Positions 1-11,197 of a stretch of DNA of 49,648 nucleotides are shown here, one piece after another. The notes beneath the pieces are model-generated. The model was not told where the DNA came from. It did no database searches and saw only the letters and a program-made list of their open reading frames with translations. Made by a program: the position numbers and the translations under genes. The stretch's first letter is position 1; each line of letters opens with the position of its first letter. Location of the stretch: assembly GCA_028686735.1 (NCBI GenBank), contig JAQUBO010000006.1, positions 1 to 49,648 of the forward strand. Direction: 5' to 3'. This stretch comes from Bacteroidales bacterium. GTDB taxonomy: Bacteria > Bacteroidota > Bacteroidia > Bacteroidales > ML635J-15.

Positions 1-2030
1 GAATTAGCAAATGTTGTAGTAAGATTAGAATCTGACACATCCCAAACCACATTAGTACCTTTTAATTTTAAAACGGTATTAGTTAAATCTATAGTTCTAA
101 CATTTGAATTTGTTGATATAAAATTATCAATATCTGCTAATCCTCCGCTAAATTTCAAACGTCCATTAATAAAGTTTAAATCATTATTTATGACAACAGC
201 ATCAACAAAATTCCACAATTGAGTTCCTTCAACAAACACTTTTGCATTGAATTCAGATCCATTTGAAGTAATAGTAAGTGTGTCATAAGGAGCGGAACTT
301 TCAAGGTAGATATTTCCATTAAAATCAGCACTCAGATTATTATTTAAAACGATACTATCTGTAACAAACAAATTTCCATCACCATCAAAAACTATATTTC
401 CAGATAATCCTGTCCATGTCATCGAAGCACAATAAGCATAATCGAAAAGTTTTACAGTATCATTAGCTGAGAACGAACTATTGTCAAATACCACATGCGT
501 GTTTTTAGATGGGATACATGCGTCTGGTACTCCACCTGAAGAAGCTGACCAATTTCCTGTATCGTTCCATTTACCTGTATTTCCAATCCAATATAGAGTT
601 GAAACACTTGCTGGCTCAGTGATTGTAAAATTAACATTTCCTCCTTCGTCAAATGAATTTGAAGCCGTAAAAACAGAACCAGTAGCCTTTACATTAGATA
701 TTTTTAGATATTGAGCTGAGACTGGTGAAGAAGCATTAAAGACTGGCAAAACATTTACACAAGTTCCTGTTAAGAGCAACTCTTCGTCACACAAAGCACG
801 CAACTCAATATATTGACCACAGTTTCCAATAGCATTCAAGTTTGCAAAATTAATTTCTGTTTCACTTTCCATTAGCATTTTTACACCAGGAGCAAGATTG
901 AAATTTGCACAAGCAATTTTACCATCCCATAAAACTTTTTGAGCAGATACAACTGAGACATCTACAAATTGCAAGTCACTTTTATTTGTGTTAAAAACAA
1001 GATCTTCTGTACCACTAAAAATAAGATTGGCTGTTGCTGACATAAATGTTAGCCCAATACTTTGAAGGGATATTTCGGAGACAGTTAAATCAGATGTTCC
1101 TAAGTCAATTGTTCTAACCATCGGCTCTGTACTCTCGAAAGAATGGCAAGTAATATTGTGATTTTGCGAATAGAATTTTCCGGAGAATTGTAATAAAATA
1201 TCCTTATCAGTATTTATATCACTTATTGCAAAATACTTTTTACCTGAGTTAAAAATAATTTCAGATGTAAGCGTATGATTTTCGAAATTAACATAATTCG
1301 TATCAACTAATTGTGAAATAAATTTAATGGCACCATTAAAAGCAGCTATATCTAACTGGTCTGTAAAGTGCAATGATCCACGACAAAAAACAGTATCAAT
1401 TCCAGTAATTGCAGCATCTGTTACAGAGACGGGTAATTGGGTATTAGACTGTGCGTTAAAGTGTCTGATTTTCAGATTATTAGACGAAAGATTTAATGTT
1501 CCATTTATCAGTCTTAAATCTTTTTTTGGCAACTGCAAATCAGATATCACATTTAAGTTTCCGTTATCAATATCAATTAAAACATTTGCATTTATTTCAT
1601 GATCAACAGGATCGAAAATCAAAGTTTGACCTGCAAGTAATGGTCGGAAAATAATTAATCCACTAATATTAAAGTTAAGGTTTGCTTTGCCAGGAAGTAT
1701 TAGAGTTGATCCAAATATTAATGTATCACTTGATGTTGAAATAAATTCAGGTAAATTTATTACTCCAGTCCAATCCATTAATGCACATTCAATAAAACTT
1801 GTATCTATTGCACAAACTTGTGAGTCATTAACAAAAGAATTTTCATCAAAATATACGTTGTCATTAATACCCGGGATAGTAGTATGCATATTGCTACCAC
1901 CAGAACTTGTTGCCCAGTGAGTTGTATAATCTGTCCAATCTCCACCATCTCCTACCCAATAATAGTCATCGGCAAAAAGGTTAGCAACGAATAGACTTAA
2001 AATCAAACTTATTGATAGTATTTTTTTCAT
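1..2030 (-). CDS. Large secreted surface/adhesin-like protein, truncated by window edge (C-terminus missing)
   Basis: Minus-strand frame opens at ATG 2030 with a signal peptide (MKKILSISLILSLFVANLFADDYYWVGDGGDWTDYTTHWATSSGG) and appears to stay open to base 1; absent from the ORF track because no stop lies inside the window. Contains two YYWVG/LYWIG-x-W-x-HW/NW-SSGG type motifs typical of Bacteroidetes T9SS cargo. Confidence 0.85.
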   Translation of the reverse strand, partial: MKKILSISLILSLFVANLFADDYYWVGDGGDWTDYTTHWATSSGGSNMHTTIPGINDNVYFDENSFVNDSQVCAIDTSFIECALMDWTGVINLPEFISTSSDTLIFGSTLILPGKANLNFNISGLIIFRPLLAGQTLIFDPVDHEINANVLIDIDNGNLNVISDLQLPKKDLRLINGTLNLSSNNLKIRHFNAQSNTQLPVSVTDAAITGIDTVFCRGSLHFTDQLDIAAFNGAIKFISQLVDTNYVNFENHTLTSEIIFNSGKKYFAISDINTDKDILLQFSGKFYSQNHNITCHSFESTEPMVRTIDLGTSDLTVSEISLQSIGLTFMSATANLIFSGTEDLVFNTNKSDLQFVDVSVVSAQKVLWDGKIACANFNLAPGVKMLMESETEINFANLNAIGNCGQYIELRALCDEELLLTGTCVNVLPVFNASSPVSAQYLKISNVKATGSVFTASNSFDEGGNVNFTITEPASVSTLYWIGNTGKWNDTGNWSASSGGVPDACIPSKNTHVVFDNSSFSANDTVKLFDYAYCASMTWTGLSGNIVFDGDGNLFVTDSIVLNNNLSADFNGNIYLESSAPYDTLTITSNGSEFNAKVFVEGTQLWNFVDAVVINNDLNFINGRLKFSGGLADIDNFISTNSNVRTIDLTNTVLKLKGTNVVWDVSDSNLTTTFAN

Positions 2031-2066
2031 AATTTACAATTATTCATAATGTTAGAATGCAATATT

Positions 2067-3935
2067 CTATTTTTTTCTAAAAAGCCTAAAATCGACTCTT
2101 CTGTTAATTGACATTTCAAAATTTGGTAAACCTCTTCCCAAATAACTGGCAATAGATACACCTGTTAAGTCGTACTTTTCTTCAATTTCTTTTTTTAACA
2201 AATCTGCTTCCGCTATATTATCAAAATCGCCTACACAATAGCTATAATATTTTGAATTAGGGAGTACCAAAATATCATAACGATTCTCTAATCGATTGCT
2301 AAACCATTCAGCTCCCTCATCATTATTAATTGTACCAACAGCAACATGGTATCTCAAATTATCAACAATAACGTCCTGTTTTACACTAAGACCTTCAAAA
2401 GTTATTTGTGATTTTGGAACACCAAAGCTAAACAGTTTTTGTGCTACAGATTCCGCTCTTTTAATTGACAGTTCAGAATTTATTGCATCTGTTCCTGAAA
2501 TATCGGTATAACCAGACAACTGAACATGAACATCTTTATATTCAATTAAAGAATCAGCAAGATTCTTCAAAGCATTATCATAATTACTATAAATCTCTGA
2601 ACTATTAGTTTTGAAAAATACTTTTGGGGCATTAAAATCTGCAATGTCCATTTGATGAACAACAACAACAACTGTTTCGTCAGGTACTATTACAGGTTCA
2701 TCTTGTATTTTTGTTAATTTGTAAACATCAAAACCACCTTTTCCAATTGACGATCTTCTTGATGATAATAAGAACTCGTTACCTGCATAAGGATAAAAGA
2801 ACATGTCTTGCCCTATTGAATTAATTGGAGCTTTTAGATTTTCGGGTTTTGAAAATGAATTTCCATCAATGTGAGAAATAAAAACATCAAAATTACCATA
2901 TCCAGGTAATCCTAAAGATGAAAAATACAAAACAGAATCGTTTACTACTGGAGCAATTTCGTCTAATGGAGTATTTATTTTATTCCCAAGATTTACTGGA
3001 ACTGTCCACTGATTATTCTTATAATCAGAATAATAAATATCCATACCACCATAACCATTAGGCATGTCGGATGTAAAATACAATCTGTTACCATTCTTAG
3101 TAAATGAGGGATGAGAAATATTTATATCGTCTGGCATACCCTGCCAAGTGAATTTCTCTAAACCGTCAATAGAGTTATTATTTTCACTTTCAAACAGTAT
3201 AACTGATTTTGCTAAAGTAATTTCTTGGAGGCTCTTACTTATTTTCCGCACCGAATGAGCATATTGTTTTCTTGATTCACTATATACAGTAAGACTGCAC
3301 CAATATTTATTTGTTAAATAATCTTTAATTTTATTAGTTCCCTGTGAATTATAAGAATTTAACTGTGGGATTCCATTTCCTGCAATAAGGACTTCGCCCT
3401 CTGCATATTCTTTATTGGAGAGATAGATAAAGTTTTCGTCCTTTTGACATGCACAAATCTCATTATAAGCAGTATTCATTTCGTTGAAACTTTCGATTGT
3501 ATAATCTTGCTCTTCACTATTCCACTTTTTTAACGAATCACATGACACCATTCTATTATAAACTAATAAGTCGTCTTCATTTTCGGACAGATAAGTTAAA
3601 AAATGTTCTTTTGCTTGTTGATACTTTTCACTAATCAAGAGTAATTCGGCATAACTCACATGATTTTCAATTGCTACTTTAGGACGAGTCAATAATTCTG
3701 CATAAACAGTTTCTGCATTTCCATATTTTCTTGTCATTAAATAACAATATCCGAGATTTTCTAGGGATGTTGTGGATAATTTTTTTATTTCACCACCCAT
3801 CAAAATAACATTAATTGCATCATCATATTTTTGTTCGGCAATAAAGTCATTTACTGCATTCTCCTGAGATATTAAATTAGTACTCAGAAATAACATCAGA
3901 CTTAAAACAATGCAAAAAGAAAAATAATACTTCAT
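2067..3935 (-). CDS. OmpA-family protein with TPR-like N-terminus and PD40/WD40-like repeats; SPOR-like insertion near C-terminus
   Basis: Signal peptide; SHPSFTKNGNRLYFTSDMPNGYGGMDIYYS (PD40 type); OmpA motif VQLSGYTDISGTDAINSELSIKRAESVAQKL and terminal NRRVDFRLF. Confidence 0.88.
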   Translation of the reverse strand: MKYYFSFCIVLSLMLFLSTNLISQENAVNDFIAEQKYDDAINVILMGGEIKKLSTTSLENLGYCYLMTRKYGNAETVYAELLTRPKVAIENHVSYAELLLISEKYQQAKEHFLTYLSENEDDLLVYNRMVSCDSLKKWNSEEQDYTIESFNEMNTAYNEICACQKDENFIYLSNKEYAEGEVLIAGNGIPQLNSYNSQGTNKIKDYLTNKYWCSLTVYSESRKQYAHSVRKISKSLQEITLAKSVILFESENNNSIDGLEKFTWQGMPDDINISHPSFTKNGNRLYFTSDMPNGYGGMDIYYSDYKNNQWTVPVNLGNKINTPLDEIAPVVNDSVLYFSSLGLPGYGNFDVFISHIDGNSFSKPENLKAPINSIGQDMFFYPYAGNEFLLSSRRSSIGKGGFDVYKLTKIQDEPVIVPDETVVVVVHQMDIADFNAPKVFFKTNSSEIYSNYDNALKNLADSLIEYKDVHVQLSGYTDISGTDAINSELSIKRAESVAQKLFSFGVPKSQITFEGLSVKQDVIVDNLRYHVAVGTINNDEGAEWFSNRLENRYDILVLPNSKYYSYCVGDFDNIAEADLLKKEIEEKYDLTGVSIASYLGRGLPNFEMSINRRVDFRLFRKK

Positions 3936-3964
3936 AAAATAAATATTTTGCTAAACAATTAACA

Positions 3965-4900
3965 CTAGTAGAACATTGGCATGCTTGTTTGACTTTCCAC
4001 GGAACTGCTTTTACTTGGAATACGATATGAAACATGGAATTCATTTGAACCAAAAGAATACATACTAATATCTGAGAGAGTCATATCGTAAGAATAACCA
4101 ACTCTAAAATTATTAAATGAAACAAAAGCCATATAAACCACTGCGTCTTCATATCTGTAAGACACACCCAATCCAAACCTATTTTTATAAACACCTCTTA
4201 GGTTCACATCAAACTGAAATGGTGCATTTATTTGATACTGAACCAAAGCAGAAGGATCTATTGAGAAATCTTCGTGAACATGAAATTGATATCCACCAAC
4301 TAAATAAAACGATCTTTCTATAGGGTTCTCAATTTGGTCCATAACCTGAAATAAATCTCTCCTAATCTGCAACAAATTAAATACAGATAATCCGACATAA
4401 TATTGATTGTTTTTTGAAAACATTACACCAAAATTTGCATCTGGACAAAACTGATTATTAAATCCACTTTCGGCAGCTGGATCATTTGGTTGATCTGTAG
4501 TTATCAAACTAGCATTAAGATAATGTTGAAACACAACAGGAGCTAAACCAAAAGACAATTTTTTTGAGAAATCTTCTGACAATGGAATATGATAGGCAAA
4601 AGATACTTGCATTCCTGTTCTACGCGTTGGAGATGTTAGCTCATTAAATAATGAAATTCCCAAACCCACATTTTTACCCATATATTTATGTGCATTAAAA
4701 TATTGGGTTACTGGAGCACCTTCGAATCCGACCCATTGCTGACGATAGTTTAAACTTATAGGTGTAAAATCATAACTTCCTGCTACAGCAGGATTCACTG
4801 TAGATAAATCCATCATATACTGTGAATGCAAAGGTATTTGTTGACTAAAAGCATTTAATCCTAAAGCTAAAATCGTAATTAATAAGATTGTTTTTTTCAT
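3965..4900 (-). CDS. PorP/SprF-family type IX secretion system membrane protein
   Basis: FSQQIPLHSQYMMDLSTVNPAVAGSYDFTPISLNYRQQWVGFEGAPVTQYFNAH is the characteristic PorP/SprF N-terminus. Confidence 0.93.
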   Translation of the reverse strand: MKKTILLITILALGLNAFSQQIPLHSQYMMDLSTVNPAVAGSYDFTPISLNYRQQWVGFEGAPVTQYFNAHKYMGKNVGLGISLFNELTSPTRRTGMQVSFAYHIPLSEDFSKKLSFGLAPVVFQHYLNASLITTDQPNDPAAESGFNNQFCPDANFGVMFSKNNQYYVGLSVFNLLQIRRDLFQVMDQIENPIERSFYLVGGYQFHVHEDFSIDPSALVQYQINAPFQFDVNLRGVYKNRFGLGVSYRYEDAVVYMAFVSFNNFRVGYSYDMTLSDISMYSFGSNEFHVSYRIPSKSSSVESQTSMPMFY

Positions 4901-4921
4901 CTTTTTAAATGTTTTGATCGT

Positions 4922-7360
4922 TTATTTTAATATTGTTATTGTCCCTGTTAGTGTTTCTAAACTTGTTGTAAAACTCAAAATATAGTAATAAGTCCCTGCT
5001 GGTAATGGATTTCCATTATATGTTCCATCCCAATTACTTGCATATCCTGGAGATTCAAAAACTACAGACCCCCATTTATTAAATATCTGCATATTACAAT
5101 CAGGATATAGATACAAGTTATTTATTACCCAATCGTCATTAATTCCGTCTCCATTAGGAGAGAAAGATGTTGGAATTGTTAAACATGCAACTTCGCTAAT
5201 TTCTACAGTAGTAGAAGCATTTGCAGAACATCCGTAAACATCTATAACATCCAAGGTATATTCTCCTCCAGTTAAATCGTAAATATCATCAGTTGTTTCG
5301 GTATTACTCCAAGTCAGATCATATCCACCGCTGCCTCCTTCAATATAAGAAGTAATATAACCATCAGATTGGTCGATACAACTAGTTTTATAAGATGTTA
5401 GCTTGATATATATTGGCTCTGGTTCTGTAATTACTGCCTGAATATAAGCTAGGCAAGAATTTGCATCAGATACCGTTAAAGAATATTGTCCTACAGAAAG
5501 ATCGAGTAAGTCAGCAGTAGTTGCATCATTAGACCAAATATATGAATATGGTTCTGTTCCACCAGCAACCTGAGAATGAATACTACCTGAAGTACCTCCA
5601 GCACATTGAATGTTACTTTCAGTAATACTTAGTTCAATAGCTTCTGGTTCATTAATAATAACTGAATATTCACTTCGGCAACCCATTGTGTCAATCACCT
5701 CTACAGTATAATTACCTTTCCCGACATTATTTATATCCTGAGTTAAACCTGCAAGAGCAAATTCTGGATCATACCAATGATATCTGTATGGTTCTAATCC
5801 ACCTTCAAGTGTTAAATCAATACTTCCGTCATTAAAACCATTACAACTAGGCTGAACAGCAGAATGAGTAAAGCTAAATGATTCGGGTTGAGTAACCAAT
5901 ATATCGCTTGAGTACTCTACATTATTTCCATCAGTTAAAGTAAGAGAATACGTTCCGGCAGCAATATTTAATATGTATGATAAATCACTACCTGTTGACC
6001 AAGAATATAAATATGGTGGAGTACCTCCTGAAGCATAAGCATAAATTTTTGCATCAGTAGATCCATGGCATGATGCATCTGTTGCAACGTATGAAAATGT
6101 CAGAGCCTCGAGTGGTTCATTAATTATTATTGATTCCTCAACAAAACAACTATTTATATCAGTAACTGTAACGGTATATTCTCCTGCTGGAACATTATTA
6201 TTATCTTCTGTTGTTACTCCATTTGACCAATCATAAGAATATGGAGGGACTCCACCACTAACAGTTAGGTCAATCTGTCCATCAGAACCACCGAGAAAGT
6301 TTACATTTGACCCAGAAATTAAAGTAACTAATTCTGTCGGGCTTGTAATTTCGAAATCATCTGTCAAGCTACATCCATTAGCATCGGCTACCGTTACAAA
6401 ATATTGGTCGCTATCTAAATTTGTTATTTCAGGGATATCGTAACTCAACATCAATGATGAATTTGCCCATGTAAATGAGTATGGCTGTATTCCACCCTGA
6501 ACACTTAATGTAATACTTCCGTTTTCTTCTCCAAAACACATATTATCAATATCAGTTCCAGCCATTTCAAGTACATCTGGATTTTCAATTACAACAGTGT
6601 GTGTAGTTTGGCAATTTAAAATATCTTTAATAATTAGATTGTATGTTCCAGCAGGAATATTGGTTAAATCCTGAGAGTTAAATGCATTACTATTCCAATT
6701 ATATATATAAGGAGGTGTCCCACCCCAAACACTAACATCAATAGCAGAATTAGAATCACCAAAACATAAAATATCAGTAGCAACATAATCGGACCCCAAA
6801 GCCATTGCAGGTTCTGTTAATGTAGCACCATTAGATGTTTCACATCCGTGATCATCAACGATAGTAACATTATATGTACCTGCAACTATATTGGTATTAT
6901 CTTCTGTTGAAAGTCCATTCGACCATGTGTAAGTATAAGGCTCTGTACCACCAGTAACATCCAAAAAGATATTTCCTGTTGACTGACCGAAACAATTGAT
7001 ATTATTATGAGTTACGTGAGATTCAAGGACATCTGGCTCAGTAATACTAAAAATATCAAAAGCGACACAACCAGTATTATTATCAATAACCCTAACGTCA
7101 TAATACCCTGCTGGTAAGTTGTTTAAGTTATCAACGTTAATATCGCCTGTTGACCATGTAATAGTATAAGCACCTGCGGAAGGGGAAATAGTAAGAGACA
7201 AGCTCCCATCTGTATCACCCTTACATGTTGCATGTGTACCAGTTAGTGAAATAGTATGACAAGGTGGTCTAGCATCGATTTTCTCTGCTAAAACCTGTTT
7301 TACGGGAAGAATAAGCAAACCCGCAAAAATCAAAATCAAAATCCAATTTTTAACTTCCAT
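4922..7360 (-). CDS. SprB-repeat surface protein with T9SS type B C-terminal domain
   Basis: Repeated GGTPPYxYxWSxG...AGTYxxTVTDxxGC units; C-terminus IPTSFSPNGDGINDDWVINNL...IFNKWGSVVFES...WDGTYNGNPLPAGTYYYIL. Confidence 0.93.
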   Translation of the reverse strand: MEVKNWILILIFAGLLILPVKQVLAEKIDARPPCHTISLTGTHATCKGDTDGSLSLTISPSAGAYTITWSTGDINVDNLNNLPAGYYDVRVIDNNTGCVAFDIFSITEPDVLESHVTHNNINCFGQSTGNIFLDVTGGTEPYTYTWSNGLSTEDNTNIVAGTYNVTIVDDHGCETSNGATLTEPAMALGSDYVATDILCFGDSNSAIDVSVWGGTPPYIYNWNSNAFNSQDLTNIPAGTYNLIIKDILNCQTTHTVVIENPDVLEMAGTDIDNMCFGEENGSITLSVQGGIQPYSFTWANSSLMLSYDIPEITNLDSDQYFVTVADANGCSLTDDFEITSPTELVTLISGSNVNFLGGSDGQIDLTVSGGVPPYSYDWSNGVTTEDNNNVPAGEYTVTVTDINSCFVEESIIINEPLEALTFSYVATDASCHGSTDAKIYAYASGGTPPYLYSWSTGSDLSYILNIAAGTYSLTLTDGNNVEYSSDILVTQPESFSFTHSAVQPSCNGFNDGSIDLTLEGGLEPYRYHWYDPEFALAGLTQDINNVGKGNYTVEVIDTMGCRSEYSVIINEPEAIELSITESNIQCAGGTSGSIHSQVAGGTEPYSYIWSNDATTADLLDLSVGQYSLTVSDANSCLAYIQAVITEPEPIYIKLTSYKTSCIDQSDGYITSYIEGGSGGYDLTWSNTETTDDIYDLTGGEYTLDVIDVYGCSANASTTVEISEVACLTIPTSFSPNGDGINDDWVINNLYLYPDCNMQIFNKWGSVVFESPGYASNWDGTYNGNPLPAGTYYYILSFTTSLETLTGTITILK

Positions 7361-7366
7361 TATTAT

Positions 7367-10300
7367 CTATCTTAAAATTGTAATTGTTCCAGTATAAGGA
7401 CTATCCCCATTATTCAAATCAACTATATAATAGTACGTTTCTGATGGCAATTGATTACCATTAAATGTACCATCCCAAGGAGTATAAGTTCCTGTGCTTT
7501 CGAAGAGAATACGCCCCCATTTATTAAATATTTGAACTCTAGCATCTGAGTATGTATCGATACTTCTAATAACCCAGGTATCATTTATACCGTCATTATT
7601 AGGAGAAAAACTAGATGGGATATTCAGACACTCAATATAATTTGGTTCTATTTCAAACTCATACAATGATTCACATTTATTATCATCAGAAACAGTAAGA
7701 GTATATTGTCCAGGTGCAAGATTATCGACATTTTGAACTGTTAAGCCATTTGACCAGACAAAGAAATAATTACCTGTACCACCTTCAACAACAACATTAA
7801 TTGCTGCATCATCTAAATCCTTACAAGTTACAGGAATAATTTCTGATGTAAGAAAAATCTCAGTAAAACTTTCGACGACACCACTTTCTGAATATTCACA
7901 ATCATTTGCATCGCTAACTGTAAGATCATAAGTTCCAGCAGACACATTACTGAGTTCCTCTGTATTATCTCCATTACTCCATTCATACGAATAAGGCTCT
8001 GTTCCACCAGTGATTGTTGGTGTTAAACTTCCATCGAAACCGTTAAAACAAGAAACCAAATTAGATACAAAATCAATTGTCACAGAATCGGGCGACATGA
8101 TAGCAAATTCACTTATAATAAAGCAATTATTTGCGTCTTTAATTCTGATATTGTAAATGCCAGTAAATATATTATCAATAGATTGTTGATTAGTACTAAA
8201 GACATAGGTGTTATCGTCCCAAATCAAAGAATAAGGAATTGTACCACCCGACATTGTGATATCTATTGCCCCATCACCATATCCAAAGCATGAAACAGGA
8301 GTTACAACATGCTCAATCGCTAATGGAAGTTCTGGTTCATTTACAACACCACCACTATAAGCGATACAATTATGAGCATCAGTAACAGTTATTGTATAAG
8401 TTCCAGCAACAACATCTGTTATGTTTATTGTAGTTTCATTATTAGACCATAAATAAGTATATGGTGATGTTCCTCCATTAATTATTGCTGAAACAGTTCC
8501 TGTTGCCGCACCATAACATAAAACATCTGTTGGTTTTGTTTCAACCATTAGTTCTTCTGCTGGTTGATTAATAAAAGTGCTTAGTACTGAAACACAATTA
8601 TTAAAATCAGTTACAGTAACAAAGTATTCACCTGCCACCAAGTTGCTTATTGTTTCGGTATTTTCACCGTTAGACCATTCAAAAGTATAAGGAGGTGTTG
8701 CTCCAGAAACTGTTAGGGTAACCTCTCCTTGTGCAAGTCCTTTACATAATACATCCTGAATCTCAAACTCATAATACAATGAGTCGGGTTGATTAACAAT
8801 AAAAACGGATGTGTCAGAACATAATAAAGCATCATAAATAATTAATTGATATGTCCCTGCAGGCACATTTACGAGAGCCGATGAGGTTTGATTTATGATA
8901 TTAAAATCGGAATTATACCATAAATAAGAATATGGAGGAGTCCCTCCACTAACAGTAACATCTATAGAACCATTAGAATCGCCATAACATAGAACATCTG
9001 TAAGCGTTGAAGTTTTTGATAATGGATTTGCTGGACCAGTAATATCAATAGTTTCGTATTTTTTACATCCATTAACATCTGAGATTGTTATTTGATATGT
9101 TCCAACAGGAAGATTCATATCTGAACTTGCTGTACTCCCAGTATTCCACAGATATGAGTATGGTTCCACACCACCGTAAACTTCCAATTCAATAGACCCA
9201 GTATTTTCTCCATAGCAAGATACATTTTCAGAACTAACAGTAACTAATATGTCTTCAGGTTTTATTAAAACAAAACTCTGAGTTAAGCTACACGAATTAT
9301 CATCTGTAACAGTAACAGAAAAATCTCCAGCATCTAAATTAGATATATCTTCAGTGGTTTCGCTATTTGACCAATTATAAGAATATGGTTGAGTTCCGCC
9401 AGTAATATTAATGTCGATACTGCCATCATTACTAGCAAAACAGTTGGGATTAACAACATCAAATGATATTGCCAATGCAGCTTCTGGTTCTACAATAACT
9501 TTAGAATCGAACACTGAACAATTTTTAGTGTCGCGAACAATAACCCAATGAGTTCCTGCTGGTAATCCTGTTTGAGTATTCGTTGTTTGATTTGTTGATA
9601 TAATTTCACCATTTGACCATTCATAGATATATGGTGGATTTCCATTTGTTACAGTGGCAGTAGCTGTACCTGTTTCATCGCCATAGCAAAGAACATCTGT
9701 TACATTTAAGTCAACAGAAAACTTACGAGGTTCAAGCCTAAAAGGTGTTTGATTAGGAAATGAATTAAAACCTTGCATAGCCCAATTATTATTACACCAA
9801 TCATACTTAATATTAAATAGATTTGGTTGCCAATCAACGAGTGGACCAAAACCTACATCAAATCCATCAAAAACAACTTCGGGCGTGCAAACAGTTTTTT
9901 TACAAAATTTTAATGGATTAGACCAAGTAGGGCAAGGATAATAAATAGGGATACAAATCTGAGGAATTACAGTAACAGAATTCATTCCCAAATTGAAAGT
10001 CAACATTTCAAAAACAAAATCCAAAGCTATACTATCGTAAGTATGATTTGTGAAAGTATTTTCCATTTCAAATGATGGAGTTACCTCAATAAAATCATAA
10101 TTACATGGATAATCTATTTTTATTCTATCTCCCACAGTATAATCTATTTCTGATCCGTACCCTTGTGCAATAATATTCCCGTTTGTAGGATTAATTACTT
10201 CATAATCAAGATCTGTTTCGAAATTAAATTTTCCTTTCATAGTTGGATCTAAAATTAGATGTTGTTTATGAAATAAGGCAACTCTAAATCCAGCTTCCAA

Positions 10301-11194
10301 AAGAGTGTAATTTAGATAAATTGGTCCTGCCTCCCAACTATTACTTAAATTTGCAAAAACTGCGGATACATAAGGTATGTGAAGAGCTCCAATAAAATTA
10401 GGGATAGAAAAATAGAGCTTAAAATACGAGTCGTTTGAGTTTATGGGATTAAGAAAAGAGTGAAGTTCGTTTCCATCCAAATAAGTTGTTGCTCCAGCAT
10501 TACTTGGCAAGTTTATGTCTGTGGTTGATATGCTATAAGGATCCTCATAATGAAAAGGAAAAACACCACCTACCGGCCAATTGAACATACCATCCAACAA
10601 ACTTATTCCATTAAGACTACTGACACTAACCATATCATATTCTCTTGTAGGCAGGTTAAGATCTAAAATATCAATATTTGAACAACCAAATACACACACA
10701 TTTGCTGATAAATTTAATCCCATTCCAAATTTGAGATAGAGTCTCATATTTGCATCGTAAACATCTGTTACAATATTACTTGCACCAGGAGGCGGTGTTG
10801 GTGTAAAAGATGTATTAATAATTAACTGCTCTCCTGGGTCAAATGAAAAATTTGGAGGTCTAACAATATGCATATTTGCATCATAATCAATATCTACTTG
10901 CTCTGTTCCAAAGTTTATTTGTAATCCAGCTCCAACTTGCGCCCAAGCTCCTGCACTAATACTCGCTCCAAAATCAAAACCTGCAACATTGTATATAGGA
11001 CCAAAAGTTATACTATTATTAAAACCTTCATCAAAGAAAACATGATTAATTTCAAACAGCCCACCCGTTCCGGCTTGCCAAAGATTCTGATTATTTGTTT
11101 CAAATGGTGTGTGATAATTTTCTGTTACTTGAGAATAGCTAAATATCGAAATAAAAGAAAATATCAATATGATAAATGTTTTTTTCATAATCAA
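7367..11194 (-). CDS. SprB-repeat surface protein with T9SS type B C-terminal domain (1275 aa)
   Basis: Unique ~480 aa N-terminus, then multiple SprB-type repeats and C-terminal IPSSFSPNNDGINDTWVI...IFNKWGRILFES...TYYYIVDL. Confidence 0.93.
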   Translation of the reverse strand: MIMKKTFIILIFSFISIFSYSQVTENYHTPFETNNQNLWQAGTGGLFEINHVFFDEGFNNSITFGPIYNVAGFDFGASISAGAWAQVGAGLQINFGTEQVDIDYDANMHIVRPPNFSFDPGEQLIINTSFTPTPPPGASNIVTDVYDANMRLYLKFGMGLNLSANVCVFGCSNIDILDLNLPTREYDMVSVSSLNGISLLDGMFNWPVGGVFPFHYEDPYSISTTDINLPSNAGATTYLDGNELHSFLNPINSNDSYFKLYFSIPNFIGALHIPYVSAVFANLSNSWEAGPIYLNYTLLEAGFRVALFHKQHLILDPTMKGKFNFETDLDYEVINPTNGNIIAQGYGSEIDYTVGDRIKIDYPCNYDFIEVTPSFEMENTFTNHTYDSIALDFVFEMLTFNLGMNSVTVIPQICIPIYYPCPTWSNPLKFCKKTVCTPEVVFDGFDVGFGPLVDWQPNLFNIKYDWCNNNWAMQGFNSFPNQTPFRLEPRKFSVDLNVTDVLCYGDETGTATATVTNGNPPYIYEWSNGEIISTNQTTNTQTGLPAGTHWVIVRDTKNCSVFDSKVIVEPEAALAISFDVVNPNCFASNDGSIDINITGGTQPYSYNWSNSETTEDISNLDAGDFSVTVTDDNSCSLTQSFVLIKPEDILVTVSSENVSCYGENTGSIELEVYGGVEPYSYLWNTGSTASSDMNLPVGTYQITISDVNGCKKYETIDITGPANPLSKTSTLTDVLCYGDSNGSIDVTVSGGTPPYSYLWYNSDFNIINQTSSALVNVPAGTYQLIIYDALLCSDTSVFIVNQPDSLYYEFEIQDVLCKGLAQGEVTLTVSGATPPYTFEWSNGENTETISNLVAGEYFVTVTDFNNCVSVLSTFINQPAEELMVETKPTDVLCYGAATGTVSAIINGGTSPYTYLWSNNETTINITDVVAGTYTITVTDAHNCIAYSGGVVNEPELPLAIEHVVTPVSCFGYGDGAIDITMSGGTIPYSLIWDDNTYVFSTNQQSIDNIFTGIYNIRIKDANNCFIISEFAIMSPDSVTIDFVSNLVSCFNGFDGSLTPTITGGTEPYSYEWSNGDNTEELSNVSAGTYDLTVSDANDCEYSESGVVESFTEIFLTSEIIPVTCKDLDDAAINVVVEGGTGNYFFVWSNGLTVQNVDNLAPGQYTLTVSDDNKCESLYEFEIEPNYIECLNIPSSFSPNNDGINDTWVIRSIDTYSDARVQIFNKWGRILFESTGTYTPWDGTFNGNQLPSETYYYIVDLNNGDSPYTGTITILR

Positions 11195-11197
11195 AAA

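Noticed and set aside
481-1920. Plus-strand ORFs 481-714, 1327-1602, 1687-1920 and minus ORF 452-652
   Set aside because: They overlap the long open minus-strand reading frame with signal peptide and adhesin motifs running to the window edge; no independent coding signal.
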